64,000 nucleotides of DNA from Martinezella lusitana (lineage in GTDB: Bacteria > Pseudomonadota > Alphaproteobacteria > Rhizobiales > Rhizobiaceae), in contig NZ_WUEY01000001.1 of the NCBI RefSeq assembly GCF_010668395.1, positions 372,001 to 436,000 of the forward strand, in the 5' to 3' direction. Of the stretch, positions 10,401-17,887 are shown piece after piece (positions within the stretch are counted from its first letter, which is position 1; each line of letters opens with the position of its first letter). The notes beneath the pieces were generated by a model, which saw only the letters and a program-made list of their open reading frames with translations, was not told the origin of the DNA and did not search any database. The translations under genes were made by a program, and so were the position numbers.

Positions 10401-11173
10401 CGCGCTATACGGATGGCCGCGGCGTTACGGCAGATATGAAGCAGGCGGCGAACTGGTATCAGCTTTCGGCCGACAAGGGCTATGCGCCCGCGCAGTATCG
10501 CCTCGCCAGCATGTACGAGAAGGGCAACGGCGTCGACCGCGATCTCGTCAAGGCCAAGCAGTATTACGAACAGGCGGCCAATCAGGGCAATGCCAGCGCC
10601 ATGCACAATCTCGCCGTCCTCTATGCCTCGGGCACGGCCGGACCGCAGGACTACGACACCGCTGCGAACTGGTTCATCCGCGCCGCCGACCTCGGCGTCT
10701 CCGACAGCCAGTTCAATCTCGCCATCCTCTATGCGCGGGGCAACGGCGTGAAGCAGGACCTGCAGGAATCCTACAAATGGTTCGCGATCGCGGCGAAGAG
10801 CGGTGACAAGGACGCTGCCCAGAAGCGGGACGAGGTCGCCAACGCCATGAAACCGGCGGATCTCGAAGGCGCCCGCGCCAAGGTCGATCTCTGGAAGGTG
10901 CAATCGGCCGATCCCAAGGCCAACGGCACCGACATTCCCGACGAATGGACCACCGGCAAGGGCGTGAACACGGCCTCCATCGACATGAAGAAGGCCATTC
11001 GCAACATTCAGGCCATTCTCAACAAGAACGGCTTCGATGCCGGCACCCCGGACGGCACCATGGGCGACAAGACGGTATCCGCCCTGAAGAGCTTCCAGAA
11101 GTCGGTCGGCCTGCCGGCTGATGGACGGGTCACGGATCAGGTCGTCAAGGAACTGCTGGCCCGCAACAAGTAG
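7463..11173 (+). CDS. podJ: PodJ-like polar organiser: coiled coil, TM, Sel1 repeats, peptidoglycan-binding domain
   Basis: Protein of 1236 residues with the domain order of PodJ polarity factors. A long cytoplasmic part (about 1-790) is rich in heptad-like helices with repeated motifs such as RLDDI, RLEGRLSGLADQID and LDYLARRIDEMD. A single membrane span (about 800-820, PILLAIGAALLAIMAF) is followed by an Ala/Pro/Gln-rich periplasmic linker, four Sel1-like repeats (about 965-1130, for example ARYTDGRGVTADMKQAANWY), and a C-terminal peptidoglycan-binding domain (about 1175-1234). In Caulobacter and Sinorhizobium, PodJ organises a cell pole and links cytoplasmic partners to the wall. The start at 7463 gives MSGSRSNPTG; a longer start at 7394 is open but looks non-native. 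Confidence 0.8.
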   Translation: MSGSRSNPTGTGDWTSLDALSRTIEGLEARIEGLMGTAASRDTRQRVAVGHAPALAPERVAAPERLPPRPEREQYASRSYERPLRSERQDIDPRPDPLAEIRQRQRALEANRERVLARREEMAHAEPQPARRPADAYASRQPMRAAAAEAPIDIAQALVNLRQDLKHDIAESVTREVSALRAEIRDIRENAEDKHFVADVREDMARLADSINQIAGQPETAGLKAEFDELRSLMDGLAREESLHHVARHVKAIDTSGLQDELVSLAYRLDDIKQHLGGMNDSPAVHALENKLLTIATAMESLGSMMQPQDQAMQRLEGRLSGLADQIDLMHRDAARHQPADDLSGRLEALAMRIDELGSAKSVARLEERLDQLSHLMERSQKAAPQPELVTYLADISHKIDALEHGSVGNVLADRLDYLARRIDEMDFHPPAPAANIDDGMVRRLEGRLSDIAARLEASTAAPPTDTQALRNLEEQIAHLSTLLTNEPRAAAAEHFPVDFDRRMSAIEDYMATNDEYIIEAARHAAETVVEAYSREGLGNGVQAADMSALTALAEDLRHLEDLSRSSDERTHRTFEALHDTLLQIADRLDHMEHRRPTAAMPVATFESDVFAEEDGPAIRPPMAAQQKSGPIIRTVAPAETPSASPAISSEAAVAEAIDANTKAEIKAAAKKSGKTSLFASLGKRLFMPEKAEPIFPPDRPVIEQAPSIDPADLMPGEEANELLEPGSGAPDIKKILERVRASQNASRSGNARQPTENERADYIAAARRAAQAAAMEVDQTQRSTSASKKDAKKGGAFSRFRRPILLAIGAALLAIMAFPLVNTLTRGQKAPPPAEVSTMVAPPANAAAGNVVANANPADSNQQPAANQAAAPAPSTTDTAEAQPAAAPVDPAPVPASDHLTAAAPLDGNQAATETLTPAGSAAPAQQTAAFVQPDKAAAAAPAATAAAPEIAVPDGIQPPSLVAAAKSADPVALFEIGARYTDGRGVTADMKQAANWYQLSADKGYAPAQYRLASMYEKGNGVDRDLVKAKQYYEQAANQGNASAMHNLAVLYASGTAGPQDYDTAANWFIRAADLGVSDSQFNLAILYARGNGVKQDLQESYKWFAIAAKSGDKDAAQKRDEVANAMKPADLEGARAKVDLWKVQSADPKANGTDIPDEWTTGKGVNTASIDMKKAIRNIQAILNKNGFDAGTPDGTMGDKTVSALKSFQKSVGLPADGRVTDQVVKELLARNK

Positions 11174-11209
11174 CCCGCCGGGCTCTTGTAAAAGGCAATC
11201 CACCCGAAC

Positions 11210-11233
11210 ATGCCGGCGCGATCGCGCCGGCAT
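11210..11233. terminator. Strong hairpin downstream of podJ-like gene
   Basis: Perfect 11-bp arms (atgccggcgcg / cgcgccggcat) around the two bases at, 37 bases after the podJ-like stop. There is no T-run, so it may be a Rho-dependent end or a repeated palindrome. A second smaller hairpin follows at 11246-11265 (ggaggct / agcctcc). Nothing else is recognised before 11469. Confidence 0.55.
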
Positions 11234-11468
11234 TGTCCTGTTCAGGGAGGCTCGACGAAGCCTCCTCCCATGCCATTCCCCCTTGCTCCCGGGAACGACG
11301 TCACAGAAATGCGGAAAAAGCCGCGTTAGAGTGAAGCTGGCTATTCGAAAACTGAAGCAGCCCGGCTTTTCCTAAGGCTCTGGCAATGATTTCAGATTAG
11401 AATCCGCCGTTTAAGGGAAGAATGGGCTTCGGTCACCGCGCCGAAATGCCTGCAAATGGGAACAGCGC

Positions 11469-12392
11469 GTGACGATCTATCTGCCGATTGCAGAACTGTC
11501 GGTGAATATCCTCATTATTCTCGGCATGGGAGCAGCCGTAGGGTTTCTCTCCGGCATGTTCGGCGTCGGCGGCGGCTTTCTGATTACGCCTCTCCTGATC
11601 TTCTACAACATCCCGCCGGTCGTGGCCGTCGCCACCGGTTCCAACCAGGTCGTCGCCTCCTCGGTGTCGGGCGCGCTGACCCATTTCCGGCGCGGCTCGC
11701 TCGATCTGAAGCTGGGCACGATCCTGCTCGCCGGCGGCCTGGCAGGCGCGACATTCGGCCTCTGGCTGTTCGTGCTGCTGCGCCGGCTCGGCCAGATCGA
11801 TCTGATCATCTCGCTGATCTATGTGCTTCTGCTCGGCACCGTGGGAACGTTGATGCTCTGGGAGAGCGTGCGGGCCATGCGGCGGGCCGCCGGCAAGCTG
11901 CCGCCATCGACCGGCAAGCCCCGCCATCACAACTGGGTGCAGCGCCTGCCGCTGAAACTGCGCTTCAAGAAATCCAAGCTCTATCTCAGCGCCATTCCGG
12001 TGATCGGCCTCGGCTTCTTCGTCGGCATGCTGACGCCGATGGGTATCGGCGGCGGCTTCATCCTCGTGCCGGCGATGATCTATCTGCTGCGCGTGCCGAC
12101 CAACGTCGTCGTCGGCACCTCGCTGTTCCAAGTCATTTTCGTGACCGCCTTCACGACCACCGTGCAGGCTGCCACCAACTACTCCGTCGATATCATATTG
12201 GCCTTCCTGCTGATGGTGGCGGGCGTGGTCGGTGCGCAGTATGGCGTGCGCGTCGGCCAGAAGCTGCGCGGCGAGCAATTGCGCGCGCTGCTCGGTCTTC
12301 TCGTCCTGGCCGTCGGCCTTCGCCTGGCGATCGCCCTTATCGTCACGCCGGCAGACATCTATTCGGTGGTGATGGAAGGAGTGAGCCGATGA
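11469..12392 (+). CDS. TauE/SafE family sulfite/organosulfonate exporter-like permease
   Basis: Integral membrane protein of 307 residues from a GTG start. It has the two homologous halves of the TauE/SafE family, each opening with a glycine-rich motif: SGMFGVGGGFLITPLL near residue 28 and GMLTPMGIGGGFILVP near residue 180. The conserved GTSLFQVIFV and GSNQVVASS segments are also present. Family members move sulfite, sulfoacetate or related anions out of the cell; the substrate here is not known. Its stop overlaps the start of the next gene (ATGA), showing translational coupling to the TIGR02186-type protein, a pairing that I recall from other alphaproteobacteria. Confidence 0.88.
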   Translation: MTIYLPIAELSVNILIILGMGAAVGFLSGMFGVGGGFLITPLLIFYNIPPVVAVATGSNQVVASSVSGALTHFRRGSLDLKLGTILLAGGLAGATFGLWLFVLLRRLGQIDLIISLIYVLLLGTVGTLMLWESVRAMRRAAGKLPPSTGKPRHHNWVQRLPLKLRFKKSKLYLSAIPVIGLGFFVGMLTPMGIGGGFILVPAMIYLLRVPTNVVVGTSLFQVIFVTAFTTTVQAATNYSVDIILAFLLMVAGVVGAQYGVRVGQKLRGEQLRALLGLLVLAVGLRLAIALIVTPADIYSVVMEGVSR

Positions 12393-13198
12393 GGGGGTTC
12401 GGCCTGCTGATCGCTGCCACGCTGCTGCTTGCGCCGCTCGCCGGACAGGCACAGGTGATGCTCGATCAGCCGACGACCTCCACCACGGCGCGGGAGACGA
12501 TGGAGATCGGCACCTCGACCAGCGAGATCGCCATAACGTCCGACTTTACGGGCGCCGACCTGACGATTTTCGGCGCCCTTTCCAACACGGACCAACTGCT
12601 TCTGGCGATCGGCCAATACGACATCGTCGTCGTGCTGGAAGGCCCGCGCGAGAACGCCACCGTGCGCCGGAAGGAGCGTGTTTTCGGTATATGGGTCAAC
12701 ACGCGCTCGATGACGTTCGAACATGTGCCGCAGGCCTATTCGCTGTCGAGCACGCGCGCCGTCGACAATATCACCGCGCCGCTGGAACTCAGCGATCGCG
12801 GCATCGGCGTCGATCATATTCCGCTGACACCCGTCGGCTTCGTCGGCAATATCGCCGACGTGCCGGAATTCCGGAACGCCTTCCGACGACTGCAGAAGAC
12901 AGGCGGCCTTTATGAAAGCGACCCGGCCGGCGTCCGCTTCGTCAGCTCCTCCCTTTTTAAGGCGACGCTGAGGATACCCGCCGACGTGCCGAACGGCGTG
13001 CATACGGTGCGCGCTTATCTGTTCAAGAGCGGCAAGTTCCTGGGCGAGAAATCCCTGCCGCTACGCGTCATCAAGACAGGCATCGAGCAAATGATAACCG
13101 ATGCGGCGCATCAGCAGCCGATCGCCTACGGCGTGTTTTCCGTGCTGCTTGCCCTCGTCACCGGCTGGGGTGCGAGCTTCATGTTCCGCAAAAGCTGA
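12389..13198 (+). CDS. TIGR02186-type periplasmic protein with C-terminal membrane anchor
   Basis: Protein of 269 residues of unknown biochemical role. It starts with a signal peptide (GLLIAATLLLAPLAGQAQ, cleavage around residue 22), continues as a predicted beta-rich periplasmic domain, and ends with one membrane span (about 243-263) followed by a short positively charged tail, FRKS. The start overlaps the stop of the TauE/SafE gene by four bases, so the two are almost certainly translated together. The likely inference is that it is an accessory subunit that works with the exporter on the periplasmic side; no catalytic motif was seen. Confidence 0.8.
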   Translation: MRGFGLLIAATLLLAPLAGQAQVMLDQPTTSTTARETMEIGTSTSEIAITSDFTGADLTIFGALSNTDQLLLAIGQYDIVVVLEGPRENATVRRKERVFGIWVNTRSMTFEHVPQAYSLSSTRAVDNITAPLELSDRGIGVDHIPLTPVGFVGNIADVPEFRNAFRRLQKTGGLYESDPAGVRFVSSSLFKATLRIPADVPNGVHTVRAYLFKSGKFLGEKSLPLRVIKTGIEQMITDAAHQQPIAYGVFSVLLALVTGWGASFMFRKS

Positions 13199-13245
13199 TG
13201 AGCCGCTTTTCCTGCGATTGACGACATCGAGCCGGCGAACGCAAC

Positions 13246-13986
13246 TCAGGCCGACAGGTTGCCGAACCGGACGGAATAGATGCGGTCGCGGCCGAGCAGG
13301 TGGGCGATCAGGCTCTCCCGCTCGAAAAGACCCGCCATGGCCTTGTGGCGAAGGTCGAGGCCGCCGGTCATGATGCCGAATGCCGGCATCAGCAGGCGAG
13401 CGCCATCGGTTGCGAAGCACGGGCGGCGCACGGATTTTTCACGACGCCGAACCGTGGCGGAGGGATGTAGATGGCCGGCGATCTCACCGGCCTGCAGTCC
13501 CGCCTTCGGTTCATGGCGAAAACACAGCCCGCCATAATGCATCTCGTCGACGGAATGGCCGGGCAGGTCGATCGTGCCGTCCGGATCGTGGTTGCCATTG
13601 ATCCAGATCCACTCGCGGCCGCGAGCCATGTCGACGATGAGGCCGCGGAACTCCTCCGGCAGATGCTGCGACCCGACCCGATCGTGGAAATTGTCGCCGA
13701 GAGAAACCACGAGTTTCGGATCGTAGCGGGAGATGACGGCGGAGAGAACCGTCAGCGTCGCCAGCGTATCGTAGGGCGGCAACAACATGCCGCGACGGGC
13801 AAAGGCCGCACCTTTTTCCAGATGCAGATCGGAGACGACGAGAATTCCGGCATCCGGCAGATAGAGCGCGCCAAGCGGATCGCAGACGGCAGCAACGCCA
13901 TGAACGACGGTCTCGACGCCCGACGCCGATATCGCGCCGTTGCCCTGACGGTTCATATCTCGCGCTAGCGCCAGGCGGTTCATCAC
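13246..13986 (-). CDS. pdeM: PdeM-type ligase-associated metallophosphoesterase
   Basis: Calcineurin-like phosphoesterase of 246 residues. The dimetal motifs are all visible: VVSDLHLEKG (residues 51-59), SLGDNFHD (about 95-102), INGNHD (129-134) and a C-terminal FRHEP. The motif DLHLEKG with RRGMLLPPYDT after it is characteristic of the DNA-ligase-associated group (PdeM), thought to act as a nuclease in DNA damage response. It lies 69 bases downstream of the Lhr-type helicase on the same strand, which supports the assignment. A second ATG 30 bases inside (MNRQGNG) is an alternative start. Confidence 0.88.
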   Translation of the reverse strand: MMNRLALARDMNRQGNGAISASGVETVVHGVAAVCDPLGALYLPDAGILVVSDLHLEKGAAFARRGMLLPPYDTLATLTVLSAVISRYDPKLVVSLGDNFHDRVGSQHLPEEFRGLIVDMARGREWIWINGNHDPDGTIDLPGHSVDEMHYGGLCFRHEPKAGLQAGEIAGHLHPSATVRRREKSVRRPCFATDGARLLMPAFGIMTGGLDLRHKAMAGLFERESLIAHLLGRDRIYSVRFGNLSA

Positions 13987-14015
13987 CTTAACAATCTACC
14001 TTCGTCGTCTGTTTC

Positions 14016-14054
14016 GCATGACCCAAAAGCGCTTCACACTTTTTTGGATCATGC
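14016..14054. repeat. Rhizobial-type intergenic palindrome between helicase and pdeM
   Basis: Imperfect inverted repeat with 13-base arms (gcatgacccaaaa / ttttggatcatgc, one mismatch) enclosing gcgcttcacactt. The catgatcc...gtgtgaagcg...gtcatgc layout is familiar as a dispersed intergenic element of rhizobia (from memory). It begins two bases beyond the helicase stop and may serve as an mRNA 3' structure. Confidence 0.65.
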
Positions 14055-14055
14055 C

Positions 14056-16566
14056 CTATTCCATCGCCTCGCGGATCAGGTCATCCGCCGCTTCGGCCAG
14101 GAGGACATCGTGCGCCTCGCCCGGCACCGGCACCTTGCCGATTTCCAGCATCACCGGCACGGCGAGCGGGGAAATATGATCCAGCGCCCGGTGGGTGATG
14201 TGGCCCCTGATTCGCTTCAGCATATCCGCAAGGCGGCCAATATCCAAAAGCCCCGTCGCCGCATCCTGCCTCGTCGCCTGCAGCAGGATGTGGTCCGGCT
14301 CGTGGCTGCGCAGCACGTCATAGATCAGATCGGCGGAGACGGTCACCTGGCGGCCGGTCTTTTCCTTGCCCGGATGCCGGCGCTCGATCAAGCCGGCAAT
14401 CACGGCGCAATTGCGGAAAGTCCGCTTCAGGAGAAAGGACTCGTCGAGCCAGGCCTCGAGATCGTCGCCGAGCATATCCTCGTCGAAGAGATCGGAAAGG
14501 CTGAGCCGGCGGTTGGCGATCATCAGGCCCATGTCCTCCAGGCCCCAGATGCCGAGCGAATAATCGGTCGCGACGAAGCCCATGGGCTTTGCGCCCGCCC
14601 GCTCCAGCCTGCGGGTCAGCAACATGCCGAGCGTCTGGTGCGCGAGCCGGCCCTCGAAGGGATAGGCGACCATGTAGGCGCGGCTGCCGCGCGGAAAGGT
14701 TTCGATCAAAAACTCGTCGCGCTTGGGCAGCAGCGATTTCTCTTTCTGGATTTCCAGCCAGTCGCGCACCTGATCCGGCAGGCGGTGCCGGCGGTCGGGA
14801 TCGGCGATCATTGCCCGCACCTGATCGGCGAGATAGGTCGAGAGCGGAAACTTGCCGCCGGCATAGGATGGGATCTTCGGATCCATGGAAAAGGCCTGCG
14901 AGGCCAGACACTCGTTCTCGCGGATGCCTTCGAAACGCAGCACCTTGCCGGAAAAGAGGAAGGTGTCGCCGGGCGAAAGCTGTTCGAGAAAATACTCCTC
15001 GACCTTGCCGAGCGAGGCTCCGCCGCGCCCGAGCGAACCGAGAGCATTGCGTTTGACCATACGGATATTCAGCATCGCCTCCTCGACGATGGTGCCGAGG
15101 TTCAGGCGGTATTGCTGCGCCACCTGCGGATTGGAGACGCGCCAGCGCCCATCCGCCATCTTGCGGATGCGGGCATAGCGCTCATAGGTGCGGAGCGCAT
15201 AGCCGCCGGTGGCAACGAAATCGACGATGCGCTCGAAGGTCTCCCAGGAGAGATGAGCATAGGGAGCGGCGCTCTGCACCTCATCGTAGAGCTCCAGCAT
15301 GTCGAAGGGCTCGGCGCAGGCCATGCCGAGCACATGCTGGGCGAGAACATCGAGCGCGCCGGAGCCGATCGGCGGGGTGTCCTGCGCGCCGATATAATTG
15401 GCATCGAGGGCGGCCTGACATTCCATGACCTCGAAGCGATTGGCCGGGACCAGGATTGCCTTCGACGGTTCGTCCATGCGGTGATTGGCGCGGCCGATGC
15501 GCTGGGCAAGGCGGCTTGCCCCCTTCGGCGCGCCGACATGGATGACGAGATCGACATCGCCCCAGTCTATGCCGAGATCGAGCGTCGAGGTGGCGACGAC
15601 CGCGCGCAGCCTGTTGTCCGCCATGGCCGCCTCCACCTTGCGGCGCTGGCCGACATCGAGCGAACCGTGATGCAGCGCAATCGGCAGATTGTCGTCATTG
15701 GCCGACCACAGCTCCTGAAACAGCATTTCGGCTTGCGAGCGCGTGTTGACGAAGAGCAGCGTGGTGCGATGCGCCTTCAGCTCGCGATAGATATCCGGGA
15801 TCGCATATTTGGCGGAGTGGCCGGACCAGGGGATGCGCTCTTCCGTCGACAGGATCGAGATATCGGGCTTGGCGCCGCCCTCGACCATGACGAGGCCGGC
15901 ATGCCGCTCCTCCCCCTCTCCCTGCGCTACAAGCCATTTCTGCAGATCCATCGGATCGGCGACGGTCGCCGAGAGGCCGATGGTCTGCACGCGCGGCGCC
16001 AGCTTGCGGATGCGGGCGAGGCCGAGCGACAGCATATGGCCGCGCTTGGAAGTCACCAGCGAATGCAGCTCGTCGAAGACGATATATTTCAGGTCCTTGA
16101 AAAAGCGCTCGGCCTCGCGATTGGCGAGCAGCAGCGCCACCTGTTCCGGCGTCGTCAGCAGTATATCGGGCGGATTGAGCTTCTGCCGCTGCCGCTTGCC
16201 GGCAGGCGTGTCGCCGGTGCGATTTTCGACCGATACCGGCAGGCCCATTTCCGAAACCGGCTTCATCAGGTTGCGCTCGATATCGACCGCAAGCGCCTTC
16301 AGCGGCGAGATGTAGAGCGTATGGATGCCGGTGAAGGCCGAGCCCGGAGGGATCTTGCCGCGATGGGTGAGATCGGTGAGCGACGGCAGGAAGCCGGCGA
16401 GCGTCTTGCCCGCACCCGTCGGGGCGATCAACAAGGTGCTTTCGCCGGCCTCGGCGCGGGCAAGCAATTCGACCTGATGCGCACGCGGCTGCCAGCCCTT
16501 TTCCGCGAACCAGCGGATGAAAGGTGCAGGCAGGGCAAGAGGCTGCGCAGTGTCGATCTGATCCAT
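14056..16566 (-). CDS. Ligase-associated DEXH-box helicase (Lhr family)
   Basis: Superfamily 2 DNA helicase of 836 residues from the chosen start. Visible motifs: Walker A LIAPTGAGKT (about 46-55), YISPLKALAVD (Ia), DILLTTPEQVALLL (Ib), DELH in IVFDELHSLV (II), GLSATVADP (III), LLFVNTRSQAE (IV), TSTLDLGIDWGDVDLVIHVGAP (V) and RLAQRIGRANHR (VI). The C-terminal third matches the Lhr-specific region. This subgroup co-occurs with PdeM, an exonuclease and an ATP-dependent DNA ligase; only PdeM is nearby here. An upstream ATG at 16635 would add 23 residues lacking family character, so MDQIDTAQPLALP is preferred, although no good ribosome site decides it. Confidence 0.9.
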   Translation of the reverse strand: MDQIDTAQPLALPAPFIRWFAEKGWQPRAHQVELLARAEAGESTLLIAPTGAGKTLAGFLPSLTDLTHRGKIPPGSAFTGIHTLYISPLKALAVDIERNLMKPVSEMGLPVSVENRTGDTPAGKRQRQKLNPPDILLTTPEQVALLLANREAERFFKDLKYIVFDELHSLVTSKRGHMLSLGLARIRKLAPRVQTIGLSATVADPMDLQKWLVAQGEGEERHAGLVMVEGGAKPDISILSTEERIPWSGHSAKYAIPDIYRELKAHRTTLLFVNTRSQAEMLFQELWSANDDNLPIALHHGSLDVGQRRKVEAAMADNRLRAVVATSTLDLGIDWGDVDLVIHVGAPKGASRLAQRIGRANHRMDEPSKAILVPANRFEVMECQAALDANYIGAQDTPPIGSGALDVLAQHVLGMACAEPFDMLELYDEVQSAAPYAHLSWETFERIVDFVATGGYALRTYERYARIRKMADGRWRVSNPQVAQQYRLNLGTIVEEAMLNIRMVKRNALGSLGRGGASLGKVEEYFLEQLSPGDTFLFSGKVLRFEGIRENECLASQAFSMDPKIPSYAGGKFPLSTYLADQVRAMIADPDRRHRLPDQVRDWLEIQKEKSLLPKRDEFLIETFPRGSRAYMVAYPFEGRLAHQTLGMLLTRRLERAGAKPMGFVATDYSLGIWGLEDMGLMIANRRLSLSDLFDEDMLGDDLEAWLDESFLLKRTFRNCAVIAGLIERRHPGKEKTGRQVTVSADLIYDVLRSHEPDHILLQATRQDAATGLLDIGRLADMLKRIRGHITHRALDHISPLAVPVMLEIGKVPVPGEAHDVLLAEAADDLIREAME

Positions 16567-16653
16567 GGGGTTGAATGTAATGGATATGCGGCCGATGAGA
16601 AGCGGGGATGCCTGACTTCGCATTATCGGCTTCATGGATCGCGGAGAGTGCGC

Positions 16654-16687
16654 ACCCCCCTCTGTCCCTGTCGGGACAGAGGGGGGT
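16654..16687. repeat. 15-bp perfect palindrome upstream of helicase
   Basis: Arms accccccctctgtccc-like (16654-16668) and its exact complement (16673-16687) around the tetraloop tgtc. It lies in the leader region of the helicase gene. Its C-rich arm resembles another family of rhizobial intergenic palindromes (from memory). Function unknown. Confidence 0.65.
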
Positions 16688-16764
16688 CAGAGGCACGGCA
16701 TACAAAAAGCTGCCTTTCAGGCTCCATACAGCCTCACTTCAAAAAAGAATTGACTCCTCAAAAA

Positions 16765-16789
16765 ATCACGGATAAAAAATATCCATGAT
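16765..16789. promoter_or_regulatory. Inverted-repeat operator of the Rrf2 gene
   Basis: atcacggata-aaaaa-tatccatgat: 10-base arms with one mismatch and a 5-base A spacer. It lies 16 bases before the Rrf2 start and just downstream of a -35-like ttgact at 16750, so it would overlap the -10 element. This position and symmetry fit autoregulation by the dimeric Rrf2 protein. Confidence 0.7.
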
Positions 16790-16804
16790 TAGAAGGGTTG
16801 GAAA

Positions 16805-17308
16805 ATGAAGCTCGGGGACGGCGTCGAACAATCCATCCATTGCGTTGCCATGCTGGCGGGATTGTCCGACGGAGGCGTGCTTTCGGCGGCGGCGCTTGCC
16901 GAATTCCACGGGGTCTCCGTCAGCTATCTTCTGAAGCATCTGCAGGCGCTTTCAGGTGCCGGCATTCTCGACACCGTGCCGGGACCGAAGGGCGGCTATC
17001 GGCTGGCGCGCAAGCCGGAAGCGATCAGCCTGCTTGATATCGTGCTGGCGGCGGAAGGTCCGGCGCCTGCCTTTCGCTGCGCCGAAATCCGCCAGCGCGG
17101 ACCGAACCCGCTGGAAGGGCGCTACTTCGCCAGGCCCTGCGGCATCAGTGCCGCGATGCTGGCCGCTGAGCGCGTCTACAGGGCCGAATTGGCCAAGACG
17201 AGTATTGCCGACGTGCTGACCGATCTCAGGCAGACGGACACGGATGGCGGCATCGCCGCGAGGGGCTGCGCCTTTCTCGCGCTTCATGAACGCAAGACAA
17301 AAAGCTGA
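16805..17308 (+). CDS. Rrf2-family transcriptional regulator
   Basis: DNA-binding protein of 167 residues. The winged helix-turn-helix spans about residues 8-68, with the recognition helix VSVSYLLKHLQAL and the wing GPKGGYRLAR. Cysteines occur at 13, 92 and 112, and again near the C-terminus (ARGCAF); the spacing of C92 and C112 in the post-helix region is compatible with redox or Fe-S sensing but does not match the IscR or NsrR pattern closely. A symmetric operator lies in its own promoter. The AhpD-like gene follows after 31 bases, so the regulator probably controls itself and this oxidoreductase-like partner. Confidence 0.88.
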   Translation: MKLGDGVEQSIHCVAMLAGLSDGGVLSAAALAEFHGVSVSYLLKHLQALSGAGILDTVPGPKGGYRLARKPEAISLLDIVLAAEGPAPAFRCAEIRQRGPNPLEGRYFARPCGISAAMLAAERVYRAELAKTSIADVLTDLRQTDTDGGIAARGCAFLALHERKTKS

Positions 17309-17339
17309 TCCCTCGAAAGTTCAACCCAAGGAGAAGACC

Positions 17340-17801
17340 ATGCATCCCCGTTTCAATTTCGCCAAGGCCTCGCCCGATTCCTACAAGGCCGTCGTCGCGC
17401 TGGAAAACTTCGTCCAGAGCAGCGGCCTGGAGCGCCGTTTCATCCACCTGATCAAGCTTCGCGCCTCGCAGATCAACGGCTGCGCCTACTGCGTCGACAT
17501 GCATGTGAAGGAAGCCCGGCACGATGGCCTCAGTGAACAGTGGATCAACCTGATGTGCGTCTGGTGGGAATCACCCGTCTATGACGATCGCGAACGCGCC
17601 CTGCTCCGCTGGGTCGATTCCGTCACCAAGATTGCCCAGACCGGCATCCCGGATTCCGACTACGAGCCGCTGAAGCAGCACTTCAGCGAAGAGGAGATCG
17701 TCAAGATCACCGTCGCGATCGCCACGATCAACGTCTGGAACCGCCTTGCCGTCGGCTTCCGCTCGCAGCATCCGGTCGATGCCGGCAGCAAGGCTGCTTG
17801 A
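17340..17801 (+). CDS. AhpD-like / carboxymuconolactone decarboxylase family protein
   Basis: Protein of 153 residues with the CMD/AhpD fold. The redox motif CAYC with a following histidine (C48, C51, H55 in NGCAYCVDMHVKEA) is that of alkylhydroperoxidase AhpD-type proteins, which use the two cysteines in peroxide or thiol chemistry. The start at 17340 is fixed by the ribosome site AAGGAGAA. It sits in an operon with the Rrf2 regulator, which suggests a stress-inducible role, for instance toward electrophiles or peroxides; this is inference. A bidirectional terminator separates it from glnII. Confidence 0.88.
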   Translation: MHPRFNFAKASPDSYKAVVALENFVQSSGLERRFIHLIKLRASQINGCAYCVDMHVKEARHDGLSEQWINLMCVWWESPVYDDRERALLRWVDSVTKIAQTGIPDSDYEPLKQHFSEEEIVKITVAIATINVWNRLAVGFRSQHPVDAGSKAA

Positions 17802-17818
17802 GACCAGCTTCAAGACGC

Positions 17819-17850
17819 AAAAAGCGCGGGACCGAAATCCCGCGCTTTTC
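17819..17850. terminator. Bidirectional intrinsic terminator between ahpD-like gene and glnII
   Basis: Stem aaagcgcggga / tcccgcgcttt (11 bp) with loop ccgaaa, followed by T on the plus strand and by a run of Ts on the minus strand. It serves two convergent genes. Confidence 0.85.
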
Positions 17851-17887
17851 GTTTGTCTCCACCTCGGCGAACCGAGGTTGAAAATAA

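Noticed and set aside
14044..16788. 914-codon open frame antisense to the helicase gene
   Set aside because: Mirror frame of the helicase, which has all SF2 motifs; composition is dominated by Arg, His and Gly runs as expected for shadow frames.
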